From Berberis thunbergii (Eukaryota; Streptophyta; Magnoliopsida; Ranunculales; Berberidaceae), in assembly GCA_003290165.1 (NCBI GenBank), contig QNQO01010770.1:1-64000 (forward strand): a DNA stretch of 64,000 bases, in the 5' to 3' direction. Below are positions 10,918 through 22,826 of the stretch, piece after piece; position 1 is the first letter of the stretch, and each line of letters starts with the position of its first letter. The notes below the pieces were generated by a model. The model saw only the letters and a program-made list of their open reading frames with translations, was not told the origin of the DNA and did no database searches. The position numbers were made by a program, and so were the translations under genes.

Positions 10918-12300
10918 CTATATATTTATTACTTTTGTGACATATTATAGTTCTTCTTATTTTGTAAGGGGTTTGTTTAGTTTGTAGTTTCCTAAAGAGA
11001 TAAAAAAATGTGTTGGTGTGTGTGTGTATAGATGTGTTTAATCAAACTAGGAATACATAGAATAAAATCTAATAAATAAAGTTTGACCTAGGGTAAAATA
11101 ACTATCTAAATTTCCTTTAAAAGAAAAGGAAGAGAATGCAAAAATTGTTCTCTAACAACCTATGTAAAAGAAAGGTTGAAAATGAAGAGAAAATCGTTCA
11201 CCAACCTTGCATGTTACAAAAAGTTGAGTAGGCTCTATTTCTTTTACTTTTTAACCTTATTATTAAACTTAATCCATGCTTTATATATTTTTTTCCTTTT
11301 GTAGTAAGGGTAATACTAGTATTGTTTGATTTACATGTAATGTGCAGAAAATATTAACTTAAATCTATAAGAAAATCACATGGTAATATATATTGCTAGA
11401 TTTCTAATATGTAGGATTTTGAATATATATTTATGAATTTTTTATTGTATGCGGAGATGCTCAGTTTATATTACAACAGGGATAATCAATAAATTGTAAA
11501 AAACTACACGATCATCGTAATTTGCAGTTTCTTACCAAACCAAACTAAATTAGAAAAAAATGCATTTCACAAAAAAAAAAAAAAAAAAAATTCAAAATTT
11601 GATTTTTTTATAAAACTCGAAAGCATATATTTAAATTCAATATGCATAGAAAGTTATTTGAGTTTTAATACAGGATGCACGTTATGGTAAAATTGATGTT
11701 TTGTTATTGCTGCTTTTTTTCACTTTTTTTTTCACAATCGCATTATCTCCGGTGCCGAACACACCTCACTCAAGTGTTCCTCCCATGCCTTTGAAGCCAC
11801 TTGGTGTGTTCATATGCCAAATGAGGTGCAACTTCAAGGGTCATGCCATCACAACCGAAATTTGATCCATGGCAAGCATGTCCTAATCACTATTCACACA
11901 TCTGAACTTATATAGGATGAAGTACCAAGTATATAAGCTAGCCAATATACTAAATTACATTTAAGTTTCATGGGCATTGTCCCCATATTTTCTTCCATTT
12001 TTTTCTTCTAGTAAATCTACTTTTTCGTTCGTTTTTTATACGGGTAAAGTCGTCATGTACCCCTGTTTTGATTGTAAATCGATTTTTTTAAATCAACTTC
12101 CCATTCAAGAAATATGTTGTTGATGCTTTGTTGATTCTTATTGAATTGATGGTTGTTCCAAAAATATAGCTCAATTGTAAAGATTTTGTTGCAATATAAA
12201 AACATTTCCTTTTTTTTTCAAGGATCCCTAACATTTCATTGTACTTGACCGTAATTATGGACCACTTAGTTCACAATCCACCCTACTCCGAAATGATGAT
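10918..12300. other. AT-rich spacer, no gene recognised
   Basis: Contains a short TG-rich tract near 11010-11026 and an A-rich run at about 11572-11590. At 11740-11900 the composition is more coding-like, but I cannot assign a protein. The 5' end of the Helitron that follows probably lies in or just after this stretch; no convincing TC-type start stood out. Confidence 0.35.
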
Positions 12301-12659
12301 TTTTGGCCAGGTACTATAGTATGTTGATACTACTACATCTTACTTCGAATTGGTTGTCTCATATATATGACACCTTCTTTGTTTGCAGGTGGATTCAGCC
12401 GTAGAAGGAACTGTAAGAAAAATGCATAGTTTTTCCCCCATCTATCTTACAATTTTCACATTAAAATTACTCACTTACTTATATATTTGCCAAAGATCAA
12501 ATTTCTAGAAAAACAAGGCGTCACGGTTACAGTTCGTGATGAGCAAGTTGTTTCAAACTTGCCGAGGACAGTAAGAAATTTTGTTAATTTCTTTTTTCAC
12601 GTAGTTTTTAATAAATTAGCCAAAGATTTTAACATGTCATCCTTTTACTAGGAGCAATT

Positions 12660-14350
12660 TCTTATAGATAATGGCCTCAAGTCCAATGTTCACAATCAAC
12701 AGGTATTATTTCTATTTATTTATTTGTTTTTTCTTTTTCACTATTTCTAACAATAAATATATACATATTTATACCATATTATATATATATTTTTTTGTTA
12801 AAGCCAATTATGGATACGGGAAAGGGAAAAGAAAATGTCCCTATAGACAGTAACGTTTCCAAGCGTGCACTAGGCCAACGTTTGCTGCAAGAGAGAAAAA
12901 AAAATCAACCTAAGTTAGACACTACCTTGACTGCTAATGTAAATACTACAAAACAGAGGATATGCAAATTCCAATGCTTTGGGGTATGTACATATGTTTT
13001 TCCTAACATAATTTATATTGGTGTCTGTTTCTTTATATAAGTATGTACACATGCTTCTTTAACCTTACACCTTCAAAAATTAAATTTATATTTGTGTGTG
13101 TTTCTTTCTAGGGAAAAGGAACAACAAAAGCCACAATTGCCGAAAAGGGGAAAAACAAATTTGTTGGGGGTGTGTGCAACATTCTTAACGTTCAATGCGT
13201 GTGCTTATCTGTGTAATGCATTATTTATATTAATTGTTTTTACTGTCTTAAGCTTATTTGCTTAAGTTTTTTATGTAAGGGAAAGGAAAATGTCGGTTCT
13301 ATTCAAAAGGGTAAACGAAAAGTTGTATTTATTCAGGTATGTATAAGTGCGTAACTTTATTATTATTTTATTATTATTTCAAAGTATAGGCCCCTTCTTA
13401 TTTTCCCATTGTCTATGCACGTTTTCATTGTTTAGATTATATGCATGCCTTAATTTTTTAGTGTGTAATCATTTACCATTTTAAATGTATTTTAGGATAA
13501 CAACATTGTTCATAATATAAATTCAAAACGATCATCCGCACAACGTTTGCGTCGAGAAAAAGAGGGAATTTTATGTAGGACGCCTCCTGTTCAAATACTT
13601 TTTCCTTCATTCACACCCAATGATTGCGATATTCCACAAAAGCTGCGGCAACAATCACGAACGACTGTGCTCAATATCATCTCTCCCCGATGCATGGATT
13701 ATGAATTTTTTACTGTGTTAGATCAAAATGTGTTTCCACCACAACAACCAATGAGGTGTTCATTTTCTACGCCTAACGCATCCCCAAATGCACCAACAAA
13801 CATGTATACTTCTTTTTTTTCTTTTTTCTCATATTATTTAACTTTATCAAGTTTTCTAAATTTTAACTCATTATCTATCTTACAATTTGTTTAGGCCAAT
13901 TACAAATGACCGACTTCCTAATGACGATACTTCCCGTCATAGTGGTTTGGATTTCCGACATGAAATTGACTCACAAGCTCATCAAGAAGAAACACGTCAT
14001 TTCTTAGGCAAAATGAATTTTTTGTGTCCTCATTGCTCAACACTACATTGGAATGATGAAAATTGAAGGCATCTTCGTTAAGGAATCCTTTTTTCGGGAC
14101 GTGTTGTTTGCAAGGAAAGGTTAAGCTGCCACTGTTATCTACACCTCCACCATTGCTTCAAGTGTTGTATGAGGGAGATGATGTTCAATCAAATAAATTT
14201 CGTACACATATTCGCGAGTATAATGCTGCGAATGCATTTACGAGTCTTGGTACTAAATTTGAGCCAAGGGTACTCAATGAGAGGGGTCCCACAAGCTTTA
14301 TTATTCATGGAGAATTACGACATCAAACGGGAGCGTTAATTCCGCAATAA
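12660..14350 (+). pseudogene. Helitron N-terminal exons, including a Cys/His zinc region
   Basis: A series of small exons separated by AT-rich introns: MDTGKGKENVPIDSNVSKRA (about 12810), GKGTTKATIAEKGKNKF (about 13113), GKENVGSIQKGKRKVVFIQ (about 13280), and INSKRSSAQRLRREKEG (about 13520), followed by an intron near 13801-13893. The recurring GKGKEN and SKR..QRL.RE motifs suggest internal duplication of an N-terminal basic module. At about 14015-14130 comes FLCPHCSTLHWNDE, then FFGTCCLQGKVKLP: the Cys/His zinc motif common at the start of Helitron proteins. A stop is needed to be bypassed near 14065. The 95-codon frame 14063-14350 ends at a TAA that interrupts the otherwise continuous sequence. 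Confidence 0.6.
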
Positions 14351-16455
14351 GGCCAAGATGCAGTTTATTCACAGCTTTATATTTATGATCCCGATTCAGC
14401 ATTACATACCCGCAGTCGTCGAAATCCACGCTTGAAATTAGATGTGCTCAAAATCATTCAAGATGCTTTGTTGCAGTATAATGTGTTTGTGGAGAAATAC
14501 CGTCAAGCATACGAGATTCTGAATCAAACAAATTCTGTTGACCAAAACATACCTGTGTATTTAAACTATAGTTGTCATAAAGATCGGCGGCGTTACAATC
14601 TTCCTTCATCAAATGAAATAGCAATTATTTTGCCTGGAGATGTCCCTGAAGTAAACACAACCAGAGATATTGTCGTATATTTGCGAGGAAATCAAGAGTT
14701 GATGAAAATTAATGAATGTCACCCAGCTTACTTACCGCTTCATTGTGTGCTATTATTTCCGTATGGCGACTTAGGTTGGGAACCTGAATTAACTCAGTGG
14801 GATGTTACAACTAATAGGTGTTCAAATAAACGACTTACTCAAATGGAGTTTTACAGTTATCATTTGTTCAAACGACCTACTGAGTACTCAACAATTTTGA
14901 GAGGTGGCAAATTGCTCCAGGAGTTTTTAGTAGATGCTTAGGCTTCAATAGAGCAAAATCGATTAATGTATGTGAAGAACAATCAAACAAAGCTCAGGGC
15001 TGAGCTCTATGAAAGTCTTACGGACATTGGGCCCGATGGGTTAAGACCAGATAAAGTTGGGAAGCGAGTTATTTTGCCGTCATCCCATATTGGTAGTCCA
15101 AGACACATGTTTGAGATATTTCAAGATTCAATGGCTATCACACGTTACAACAATCATCCAGATGTTTTCTTAACCATGACTGCAAATCCAAAATGGCCTG
15201 AAATTATGGATGCTCTGTTACCTCACCAAAAGCCTACGGATCGCCCAGATTTAGTATCTCGAGTTTTTGAGTTAAAAAGAAAATGTCTAATGGATAAGAT
15301 TATCAAAAGAGGCACATTCGATGATGTTGTAGCTCATGTCTTTACCATTGAATTCCAAAAGCGCGGGCTACTTCATATGCACGCACTTATATTCCTTCAC
15401 CATTTACAAAAAATTCGCACTACCGCTCAAATTGATAAGATCGTGTGTGCAGAATTTCCTGACCCGGATAAAGATCCGATGCTATTTCAAACAGTTTTAC
15501 ATTGTATGGTGCATGGACCGTGTGGTGTTCGAAATTCTGGAGGCATAAGGATGTTTGATTGTCATATTAATGTGGAAGTGTGTGAGGGAATTAGATGTGG
15601 TAAATACATACACAAGTACATTTATAAAGGTCATGATAGAACAACAATGGTACTAGGGGGAGTAGATGAAATCCAGCAATATCTTGATGCTCGATATATT
15701 GGTCCGCCAGAAGCTGCTTGGCGGATATTTGGTCATCTTTCACACGAATAAAATCCTACAGTGGTTCGATTGGCGCTTCATTTACCTGGAATGCATCATG
15801 TTGTGTTCAATCCTACAGATCAAGCACAATCAATTTTACTTAGAGCCAGACACCAAATGTCGACTTTAACTGCATTTTTTGCATGTTGTGCTGTAGATCC
15901 ATTTGCACGTACATTTACCTACCAACAATTCCCTCAACATTTAGTTTGGCAGAAATCACAAAAATGTGGACAAAAAGAAAAATGGGCTATGCAATTGGAA
16001 GAATGTACTTTGCCAGTCCTCATGAAGGTGAAAGGTTTTATTTGCGATTGCTTCTAACGGTTGTGAAAGGGCCACAATCATTTGAACATTTGCACACATA
16101 TGACAATGTTTTACACGACACCTTCAAATTAGCTTGCACCTCACGAGGACTCCTAGAAGATGATGATGAATGGATTCAGTGCCTTGAAGAGGCTGCGATC
16201 ATGAAAACTGGGAATCAGTTGAAAATATTGTTTAGTGTGATTCTAATGGAATGTCATCCACTTCACCCAGATTCGCTATGGACAAGGTTCTCATTGAATA
16301 TATGTGATGATCTTTCGCACCAACTTCGAACAAGGTTCGGTATTTCAAATCCAACAGATGCAGACTCTGGATTATGGTTTGTATCTCATAAATCAATTTC
16401 TTCAAGAAGGAGGGAAGGATTTAACGAAGTTCCCACCTATGCCCCAGCCAATTGA
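14351..16455 (+). pseudogene. Helitron-like N / Rep (HUH) endonuclease region, broken
   Basis: Continuous homology to the Helitron_like_N domain in pieces 14432-14941, 14966-15751, 15761-16057 and 15883-16455. The HUH metal-binding motif is visible as QKRGLLHMHALIFL with HMH codons at 15374-15382, and the tyrosine motif region as KYIHKYIYKGHDR near 15600-15635. Rep would nick the element end and stay covalently attached through tyrosine. The frame is broken by TAA at 14347-14349, TAG at 14939-14941, TAA at 15749-15751 and a shift near 15940-15960 that moves the protein into a second frame (KMGYAIGRMYFASPHEGERF). Confidence 0.8.
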
Positions 16456-16555
16456 AAATTGGGACATGATAGTTGGTAACAGACTCATATGGGAACACCG
16501 ACAACTTCAGTATGATGGTCAAGCATCCGATGCACAATCATTCCGTCAATCGTCT

Positions 16556-18002
16556 TAATGAGGCACAACGTCATGCTTATACTGCAATAGTAACTTCAGT
16601 TCTTGAAAATAAGGGAATTCATTTTTTTTGAATGGAGGTGCAGGAACAGGAAAAACTTTTTTATACAACGCCATTGCATCTAAATGTCGCAGCCTTGGAC
16701 ACATTGTCATTACCGTTGCATCATCTGGTATTGCGGCGTTACTATTAGTGGGAGGTAGAACATCTTACTCAATGTTTCGTATTCCGCTGGATGTCATGGA
16801 AAATTCAGTGTGTGGGTTTAGTAAACAGTCATTGCACGCTGAGTTATTCAGGGAGACCAAACTAATTATCTGAGATGAAGTTCCGATACAACATAGATAT
16901 TGTGTTGAAGTAGTTGATCGTGCACTACAAGACATTTACAACACCAATAAGTCATTTGGTGGTATTACTGTTGTTCTTGGGGGTGATTTTCGACAGATAT
17001 TGCCAGTGATACCCAAAGGCGTCCGCGAGCAAATTGTGGCTGCATCTTTTAGGCGTTCTAAGCTTTGGTTAAACATACAAGTTCTGACTTTGAGTTTGAA
17101 TATGCGGTTGGACAATGGGGTAGGCAATGACGGGTTTACGAAGTTTTTGACTGAGGTATTATTTTTGGGTAAACAATTCTACATTTTACTACATTGCTAT
17201 TTTTTTAATTACTGATTATTTTTATTTTATATAGATTGGAAGCACCGCACAAGATGCTATTCGTATTCCAACAACGGTGCACAAATGCAAAGATTTAAGT
17301 GAACTAATTTCTTTGGTTTATCCTCAACTAAATGTAATAGGCACAGCGTCTCCGAATTATTTGACTGAGCGAACAATTCTCTCAGCACGAAATGACGATG
17401 TCTGCGACATTAACAAAGCTGCATTGTCTGCTTTTCCAGGAGAAAACATTGTTTATTTTGCCGCAGATAAAATGGCGGAACATTTCGAAAATGATCATTC
17501 CTTTGCCAACCGTTACCCAACTGAGTATTTGAACTCGCTTAATCCTTCTAGATTACCGCCATTTAAGTTAGAATTAAAAGTAGGTTGTCCAATTATGTTG
17601 CTGAGAAACATCGCACCTAAAGATGGACTTTGTAATGGAACACGTCTTATGGTTATGCGTTGTGCAAAGCGTATAATTGAAGCAAAAATCTTAAATGGGG
17701 ATAAGGCTGGCAATTTAGTGTTCATTCCTAGAATCTCTTTAATGCCATCATCTTCCGAGTTTCCCTTCAAAATGAAAAGGCGTCAATTTCCAGTGTGGTT
17801 GGCATATGCAATGACGATAAACAAGTCGCAGGGTCAATCTGTGAAATACGTTGGAGTTGATTTACGAACACCGGTATTCAGCCATGGCCAACTTTATGTT
17901 GCATTATCTAGATGCACAGCTTCTAATAGAATAAATGTCCTTTTACCTCAAGATGGGCTGGATTCTACGACCAATATTGTTTATCCAGAAGTTTTGTTGT
18001 AA
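16556..18002 (+). pseudogene. Helitron PIF1-like helicase domain, broken, one intron
   Basis: Walker A is GGAGTGKT at 16634-16657 ([20 protein letters not shown]). The Walker B region should read IIWDE but has TGA in place of TGG at 16871-16873, a nonsense change next to the acidic pair. The helicase continues with [13 protein letters not shown] at about 16980-17015. An intron with GT at 17156 and TATAG ending at 17234 splits the protein, and the second exon (17235-18002) carries [20 protein letters not shown] and the C-terminal signature [20 protein letters not shown] followed by QLYVALSR. The helicase would unwind donor DNA for rolling-circle transfer. Confidence 0.88.
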
Positions 18003-18099
18003 GAATTTTTAAAGGTGTGTTTTACTAAATTTTCTATTGATATTTATCTTTTGCTTTCATACGATATGAATCTAATATTGATTATACATTTTTGTAGAA

Positions 18100-18369
18100 T
18101 TGGGATATCATTGTCGAGGAGTTAAAAAAAACCATTAAAAAACAAAAGTATAATGGTGGGCGTCATTGGAAATTGGCAAATAAGGTGGTTTATCTCTAAA
18201 GATGATTGAAAATAGCTTATTTTATTCACATTTTTTTTTCTAATATTGTGTGTGATAAATTTGTAGATTTCAGTCATATTCCCTCCTTGCTCTAAGTTAG
18301 TGCATATAGACGCCGAGTCATTTGATAATGTGATACAGAAGATGTTTGGAGCAGTTATTGATACATAGT
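18100..18369 (+). pseudogene. Possible extra C-terminal Helitron exons
   Basis: After the stop at 18002 two exon-like pieces are bounded by TAG acceptors: about 18101-18183 (NWDIIVEELKKTIKKQKYNG) and 18268-18369 (ISVIFPPCSKLVHIDAESFD ... VIDT then stop). They might be the original C-terminus or unrelated sequence. This is inference from splice-like borders and coding-like content only. Confidence 0.3.
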
Positions 18370-18571
18370 TTTGATGTACATATGCAGTTTAACCCATTTT
18401 TGTCTATTGTGGGTTTCTTTTGTTCTCATTTTTTGAAAAGAGAAATGGTGGAAACCATGCTCTTTAAATGCGTATATAGGTATAAACCATGTATGGCTTT
18501 GATGTACTTACACATTTTTATATTATTTTGGCGTGTGGATATATTATTTGGTGTATTCAACATAGCCGTTT

Positions 18572-18640
18572 GAGTATTCAACATAGCCGTTTAAGTATGA
18601 TGTAATCTGCGATAGTGCCAACGACACGAGTATTCCATTC
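18572..18640 (+). repeat. Upstream copy of the Helitron 3' terminal block
   Basis: GAGTATTCAACATAGCCGTT followed by TAAGTATGATGTA and GCGATAGTGCCAACGACACG recurs at 18968-19034 almost base for base. This first copy ends CCATTC where the second ends CCACTAG, so it lacks the CTAG terminus. A further partial unit (GTATTCAACATAGCCGTTT) lies at 18553-18571. Confidence 0.85.
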
Positions 18641-18967
18641 TGTTTGTCCAAATTAACTAAATTATGTTTATTCAAAATGATGCTTTACTAAATTGGGCAT
18701 CAATTTCATCCAATACTCACTTGGACAAACATGAGATATTTCCTTCTTATTTTTATTAAGCTGACATTTGGTGGAGATTAAATTTCTTAGCACATAGGTT
18801 GCATTGATCATATTTATTAACATTTTTTTACTGTTCAATAGTATTAACTTTTTCCAAAATTAATTCATCATAACTGTTGTAATAGAAATTCCAAAATTAA
18901 TTCATTACAACTGTTGTAATAGACAATTATGCAAGTGTTTTTATAAATTTAAATAAAATCACAAATT

Positions 18968-19038
18968 TGAGTATTCAACATAGCCGTTTAAGTATGATGT
19001 ACTATGCGATAGTGCCAACGACACGGGTATTCCACTAG
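18968..19038 (+). repeat. Helitron 3' terminus (hairpin region and CTAG end)
   Basis: The same block as 18572-18640 but ending TTCCACTAG before T. CTAG at 19035-19038 is the expected CTRR end. This is the terminus most likely used in the last transposition. Confidence 0.7.
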
Positions 19039-19575
19039 TATATATATACCGTTTCATTCATCAGAAACAATAATTTTTTTAGGAAGTCCAAGATAAAACC
19101 TAATTACTTTGATTTAATTTTTATTAACCCTCATCGGAACAAGATTCAATTGCTTGATACAAAATTCGACTATACACCCAAGATATTTTCTATATTTCAA
19201 ATCATGTGATGAATAGATTGAACTCGTACCCGGAACCAAACTTTATAGAAACTTTCTAGCGTTTCTTAATTTCTTGTCTTAGTCTGAGATCGAGATAGGT
19301 ATATGTTATCTTAACAATGCCTGACTCGATGACTGAAAGTTGAATTAAAAATGAAGTTTAATCTTTTTCTTGCCGGGCAAATCACTCCCTGAAGGGATCC
19401 TATACTTCATTAATTTTAGGGAATGGTCTGTGAACCCTGATTGAAATTTTTTTTCTTCTAGGAATCGTGAAAGGTGGAAAACTTCCTTGGGCTTATTCAC
19501 ACCATTACATTATATTGACAATTACAAAAAATTCTTCATACTATGAGCATAGTATGGTGGTGATCGGGTAGGTAT

Positions 19576-19645
19576 GCCCCCAAGTCTAGTGGTTAGGACG
19601 TCTCTCTTTTAAGGAGATTGCGGGAATTCAAATTCCCTTGGGGTA
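19576..19645 (+). pseudogene. trnE: Plastid-derived trnE-UUC pseudogene
   Basis: Starts GCCCCCA, contains GTCTAGTGGTTAGGAC and ends CCTTGGGGTA, as plastid tRNA-Glu. About 70 nt instead of 73, and the anticodon loop reads CTTTTAA where plastid trnE has CTTTCAA, so the anticodon TTC is now TTT. Plastid tRNA-Glu serves translation and chlorophyll synthesis, but this nuclear copy is not expected to function. Confidence 0.88.
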
Positions 19646-19705
19646 GGGTACTACAAAAGGGAGTTGTTCATGGATTATCAAGAAGTCTAGAATTGATTCT
19701 TCTTG

Positions 19706-19789
19706 GGTCGATGCCCGAGTGGTTATTGGGGATGGACTATAAATTCGTTGCCAATATGTCTACGTTGGTTCAAATACAGCTTGGCCAAA
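19706..19789 (+). pseudogene. trnY: Plastid-derived trnY-GUA pseudogene
   Basis: GGGTCGATGCCCGAGTGGTT at the 5' end, an anticodon region ACTATAAATTC in which plastid ACTGTAAATTC has become ATA at the GTA anticodon, and a T-arm GGTTCAAATACAG. Length about 84 nt, as in the class II plastid tRNA-Tyr. Several G-to-A and C-to-T changes, including the anticodon, mark it as decayed. Confidence 0.88.
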
Positions 19790-20160
19790 CAATTTACCGA
19801 TCCATCATGAGATGATATCCAATTGTTTCTACATAAACGTTCGATACGGAGGAATAAAGAAAAAAATTTCTATCCCTTATTTTATTTAGTTTTAAAGGTT
19901 CCCACATATTATGATTTTGATCTTTTTTATGATTTAGAATCATATTGTGATTTATAAAAGAACAATAGCTATGTTCAATTGATTTGATTCAATTTTACAG
20001 TAGAATTACTAGCAATCAGTGTCATTTTCATAAAGTCCTTATTCGTGTGGATAAGAATATATCACTCGTTGCTTTATTACAATACGACGATTCTAACTAG
20101 AACTAAACTAATTTTGAATGAAAATTTTGAAAATATGTATGTTATACACGTCAATTTTCT

Positions 20161-20238
20161 GGGATTGCATGTAGTTCAATTGGTCAGAGCACCACCTTGT
20201 CAAGGCGGAAACTTCGGGTTCAAGCCCCGTCAGTCCTG
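20161..20238 (+). pseudogene. trnD: Plastid-derived trnD-GUC pseudogene
   Basis: GGGATTG, an insertion of about 4 bases, then TAGTTCAATTGGTCAGAGCA, the anticodon region CTTGTCAAGG and the 3' part GGTTCAAGCCCCGTCAGTCC. The insertion disrupts the acceptor/D-arm junction. The anticodon GTC is kept. Too damaged to call a working tRNA. Confidence 0.87.
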
Positions 20239-21485
20239 ATCTAGAATCTGGTGAATCCATCAATTCATCTTTTTATTTTCTCAGAAGGGGGACATGAAAC
20301 AAAATCTAATTCCCAGTCTGAGATTCTTTTTTTTTTTTTTTTTCTTTCCTTTATCATTTTACATTTCTTATTGAACAAATACAATATGGCAATTTTAATT
20401 AATTTAAATTTAATTAGTACCAATTGATGAGGGAGAGACATGTAGATTGGTACAATTGTTGGTAGCACTATATGCAAGATTCCAAGAGATCGTGTTTTTG
20501 TCTGGATTTTTCACTTGCACCTGATCCATGGAATAGATTACCCATTTTTTTTCCCTGGAGCATATACACAAATTGGGATTTATTTATCATCTTGTACATA
20601 AAAAATTAACTTAACCTTAGTTACCCCATCGGAATACTTTCAATCTAAAAAGTAACTCCATTTCTAGCTCCGAGTTTGTATAACCCCAATTCTCAATTGG
20701 AAAAATCTATCTATTTCAGTCGAATTAAGTTGCACACCGAATTTTGGAGATTCTATGTGTGTCCTAGTACCAATCCAAGGCAATACGATTTAATAAAAGA
20801 AAGATCAAACATAGATTTACCACTCTGAGTTTTAGCTTAGTAAAGGAATGAATAATCTCCTTTTGTTCCCATTTCTTTGAATGGTCTTATCGAAGAAAGC
20901 TTTAAATATTGAATAGTAATTTTGTAAGAATAGTAATATTTCTTAGATTGGGACTGGTCTTTAGCAAACCTCTCTATCTTCTAAGGAAGTTAGATTATAG
21001 AAAACTGAGTTTCAAACTTAATTGCTTTGTTTTTTTTTGTTTTTTTTTTATTTTCGTTTTTGTTTTTGTTTTTGTTTTTGTTTTTGTTGTTTAAAAAAAA
21101 ATTAACTTCTACAATATGGATTGGTTTGTGACCAATCGAATTTTATGATGGTTAGATGATACCTCATTATTTGATTTTGTTTTTATAAAGAAGACGGGAG
21201 TATAAAAAAGAAACACAGAATGAAAAATTCAACACGATTCTTGATTGGATTAGGAATTCCATTCCGTATGTATAAAAGATCTTCATATGTTATACTATTA
21301 CATCTCGACAATAAATAGATATGTTAGCTCATATATTGTTATTCATAATATTAATCCGATTTAATATCATCGGTTTAATATCACCGGGATAAATTGCATC
21401 CCCTGGAATTTACATGAGAACGACTTAGAATCTCTATGGAATTAGATCCCAAATTATTGTGAAGTAAAAAGAAAACGATACAATT

Positions 21486-21592
21486 ATAAAAGTAAATATT
21501 CTCGCATTTATTGCAATTGCATTGTTCATTCTAATTCGTACTGCTTTTTTTTACTTATTATTTATGTAAAAATGGTCAGTCAAAATGATTAA
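21486..21592 (+). pseudogene. psbM: Plastid-derived psbM pseudogene
   Basis: PsbM is a one-helix subunit of photosystem II of about 34 residues. The copy is recognisable from VNILAFIAIALFIL through VSQND. The start codon is ATA instead of ATG, the second codon is AAA instead of GAA, and a T run near 21544-21551 has one extra base that shifts the frame into a stop. It lies downstream of trnD in the same orientation as in plastids. Confidence 0.9.
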
Positions 21593-22050
21593 AATTAAAA
21601 TCAAGCTTGACTTGTCAGCTCTTATAATTAATGAAATAAATGAAAGGAGGTTCAAATCTCACGTCTTGATTGAGATGAATAGATTAGAGTCAACAATACA
21701 AAAGATCTGATAGTATGGTAGAAACCTTCAATTATTTCATGAAAATCCCATGAATTATAAAAGTTTTTATCCGCAAATGGAGATTTTGTCATTTTAGATA
21801 CTTTCATACTTTTACTTCACATAGAAATTAATTTCAATTACTTTCCTATTTTTTACTATACATAAAAAGTACTTTAGTTTCTAAGGTACTTATTATTTTC
21901 TAGTGATTCCCACTCTGCAATAAAATCTCTGATTCGGCAACCATCCAGAAGCCCTTGCGAGCCAAAATAATACTTGAGAAAGACAAGGTCAACAAATTTT
22001 ATCACATAGATCCAAATTTTAAATTGATGTGAATTGACAAAATTACCACG

Positions 22051-22780
22051 TGAAAAGGAATATCCCTAAATTAAACTAAACTTCTTTTCTCGATCCATGC
22101 TAAACCCTTCATTTCTTCTACTGTTATCTTGATTCTAGCCTATCCACCTCCAAGCTTTTTCTTCTCCTTTTCGATTCTTCCTATCTACTATCGAACTTCT
22201 TATCACTTTCAATTTCTTCATCAAATTTATGAGCAAAGGTTCATCAACTTTATCTAGGGTTCTCTCTTTAATTAAGGGTTCTTCAATTGATTGGTGTTTT
22301 TGGTTTTCTTAAGCTTCTTCTTTGGTTCAATTTTTCGATATTTAATTCCAATCGATTATCAAATTTCCTTTTGATATGTGATCTAAGTTAACTGATATGT
22401 GTTCTTTGTTGAATCTTTAGATATTGTTGATTGTTAGACCCACTTTTATAGGAATTGAAATTATGTTACTCAATATTGTGGACAATATGTTTGATGAAAA
22501 TTTCGATTTTTTCTTTGTTAACAATGAGAAATATGTGGTTGAATTTCTGTCTTATTTGTTGTATTTTTTCTTATTTTTGTACCATTGCAAAGTGTTCGAA
22601 GTTCTCCAAGGTGGAGTTTACTCTCATCACAAGAAACTGAAGCAGTAGTTGCTAACAATAATGTTGAGTGTCACAACCACAAAGAACAAAAGAAGCATAT
22701 GGTAGCAGGTTATTTTGAGGAATGTCCATTTTTTTTTTGGAATGTATACACAATTTATTTGTAATGTCACATTTGTTTTT
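22051..22780. other. Spacer between plastid insert and MULE end
   Basis: AT-rich with a pyrimidine-rich part near 22080-22210. Two overlapping short frames at 22424-22648 are hydrophobic and low-complexity, and I do not support them as genes. Confidence 0.35.
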
Positions 22781-22826
22781 AGCTGAAGTTCAAATGTTGT
22801 CTTTTTTTCGCCAAAAACTCTTAAAA

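Larger units (their letters stand above)
12310..19038 (+). mobile_element. Decayed autonomous-type Helitron (rolling-circle transposon), 5' limit uncertain
   Basis: The region encodes the two signature activities of Helitrons in the usual order: a Rep/HUH endonuclease domain followed by a PIF1-like 5'-3' helicase. The 3' end is placed at 19035-19038, where CTAG is followed by T, as expected for insertion between A and T. It is preceded by a subterminal block (GTGCCAACGACACGGGTATT) with a short AGTG/CACT stem. A near-copy of this 3' block occurs 400 bp earlier at 18572-18640. The 5' boundary is not resolved; 12310 is a guess from exon-like segments. Many stops and shifts show the copy is inactive. 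Confidence 0.75.
19100..22050 (+). other. Nuclear insert of plastid DNA (NUPT), trnE-trnY-trnD-psbM segment
   Basis: Three plastid-type tRNA sequences and psbM occur in plastid order and all on one strand: trnE-UUC (19576), trnY-GUA (19706), trnD-GUC (20161) and psbM (21486). This is the large single-copy trnE-to-psbM region. All four genes carry inactivating or destabilising changes, so this is a nuclear copy, not contaminating plastid DNA. The core from about 19560 to 21600 is secure; the outer limits are estimates, since I cannot align the flanking spacers. It starts within about 60 bp of the Helitron 3' end. Intergenic stretches hold a T run (about 20329-20343) and a (GTTTTT)n tract at about 21030-21090. 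Confidence 0.9.

Noticed and set aside
12310..12660. A specific Helitron 5' end
   Set aside because: No TC start with a convincing consensus was found; any exact coordinate would be a guess.
19576..20238. Three working tRNA genes
   Set aside because: They are plastid-type, in plastid order, and each has length, anticodon-loop or insertion damage; they belong to a nuclear plastid insert.
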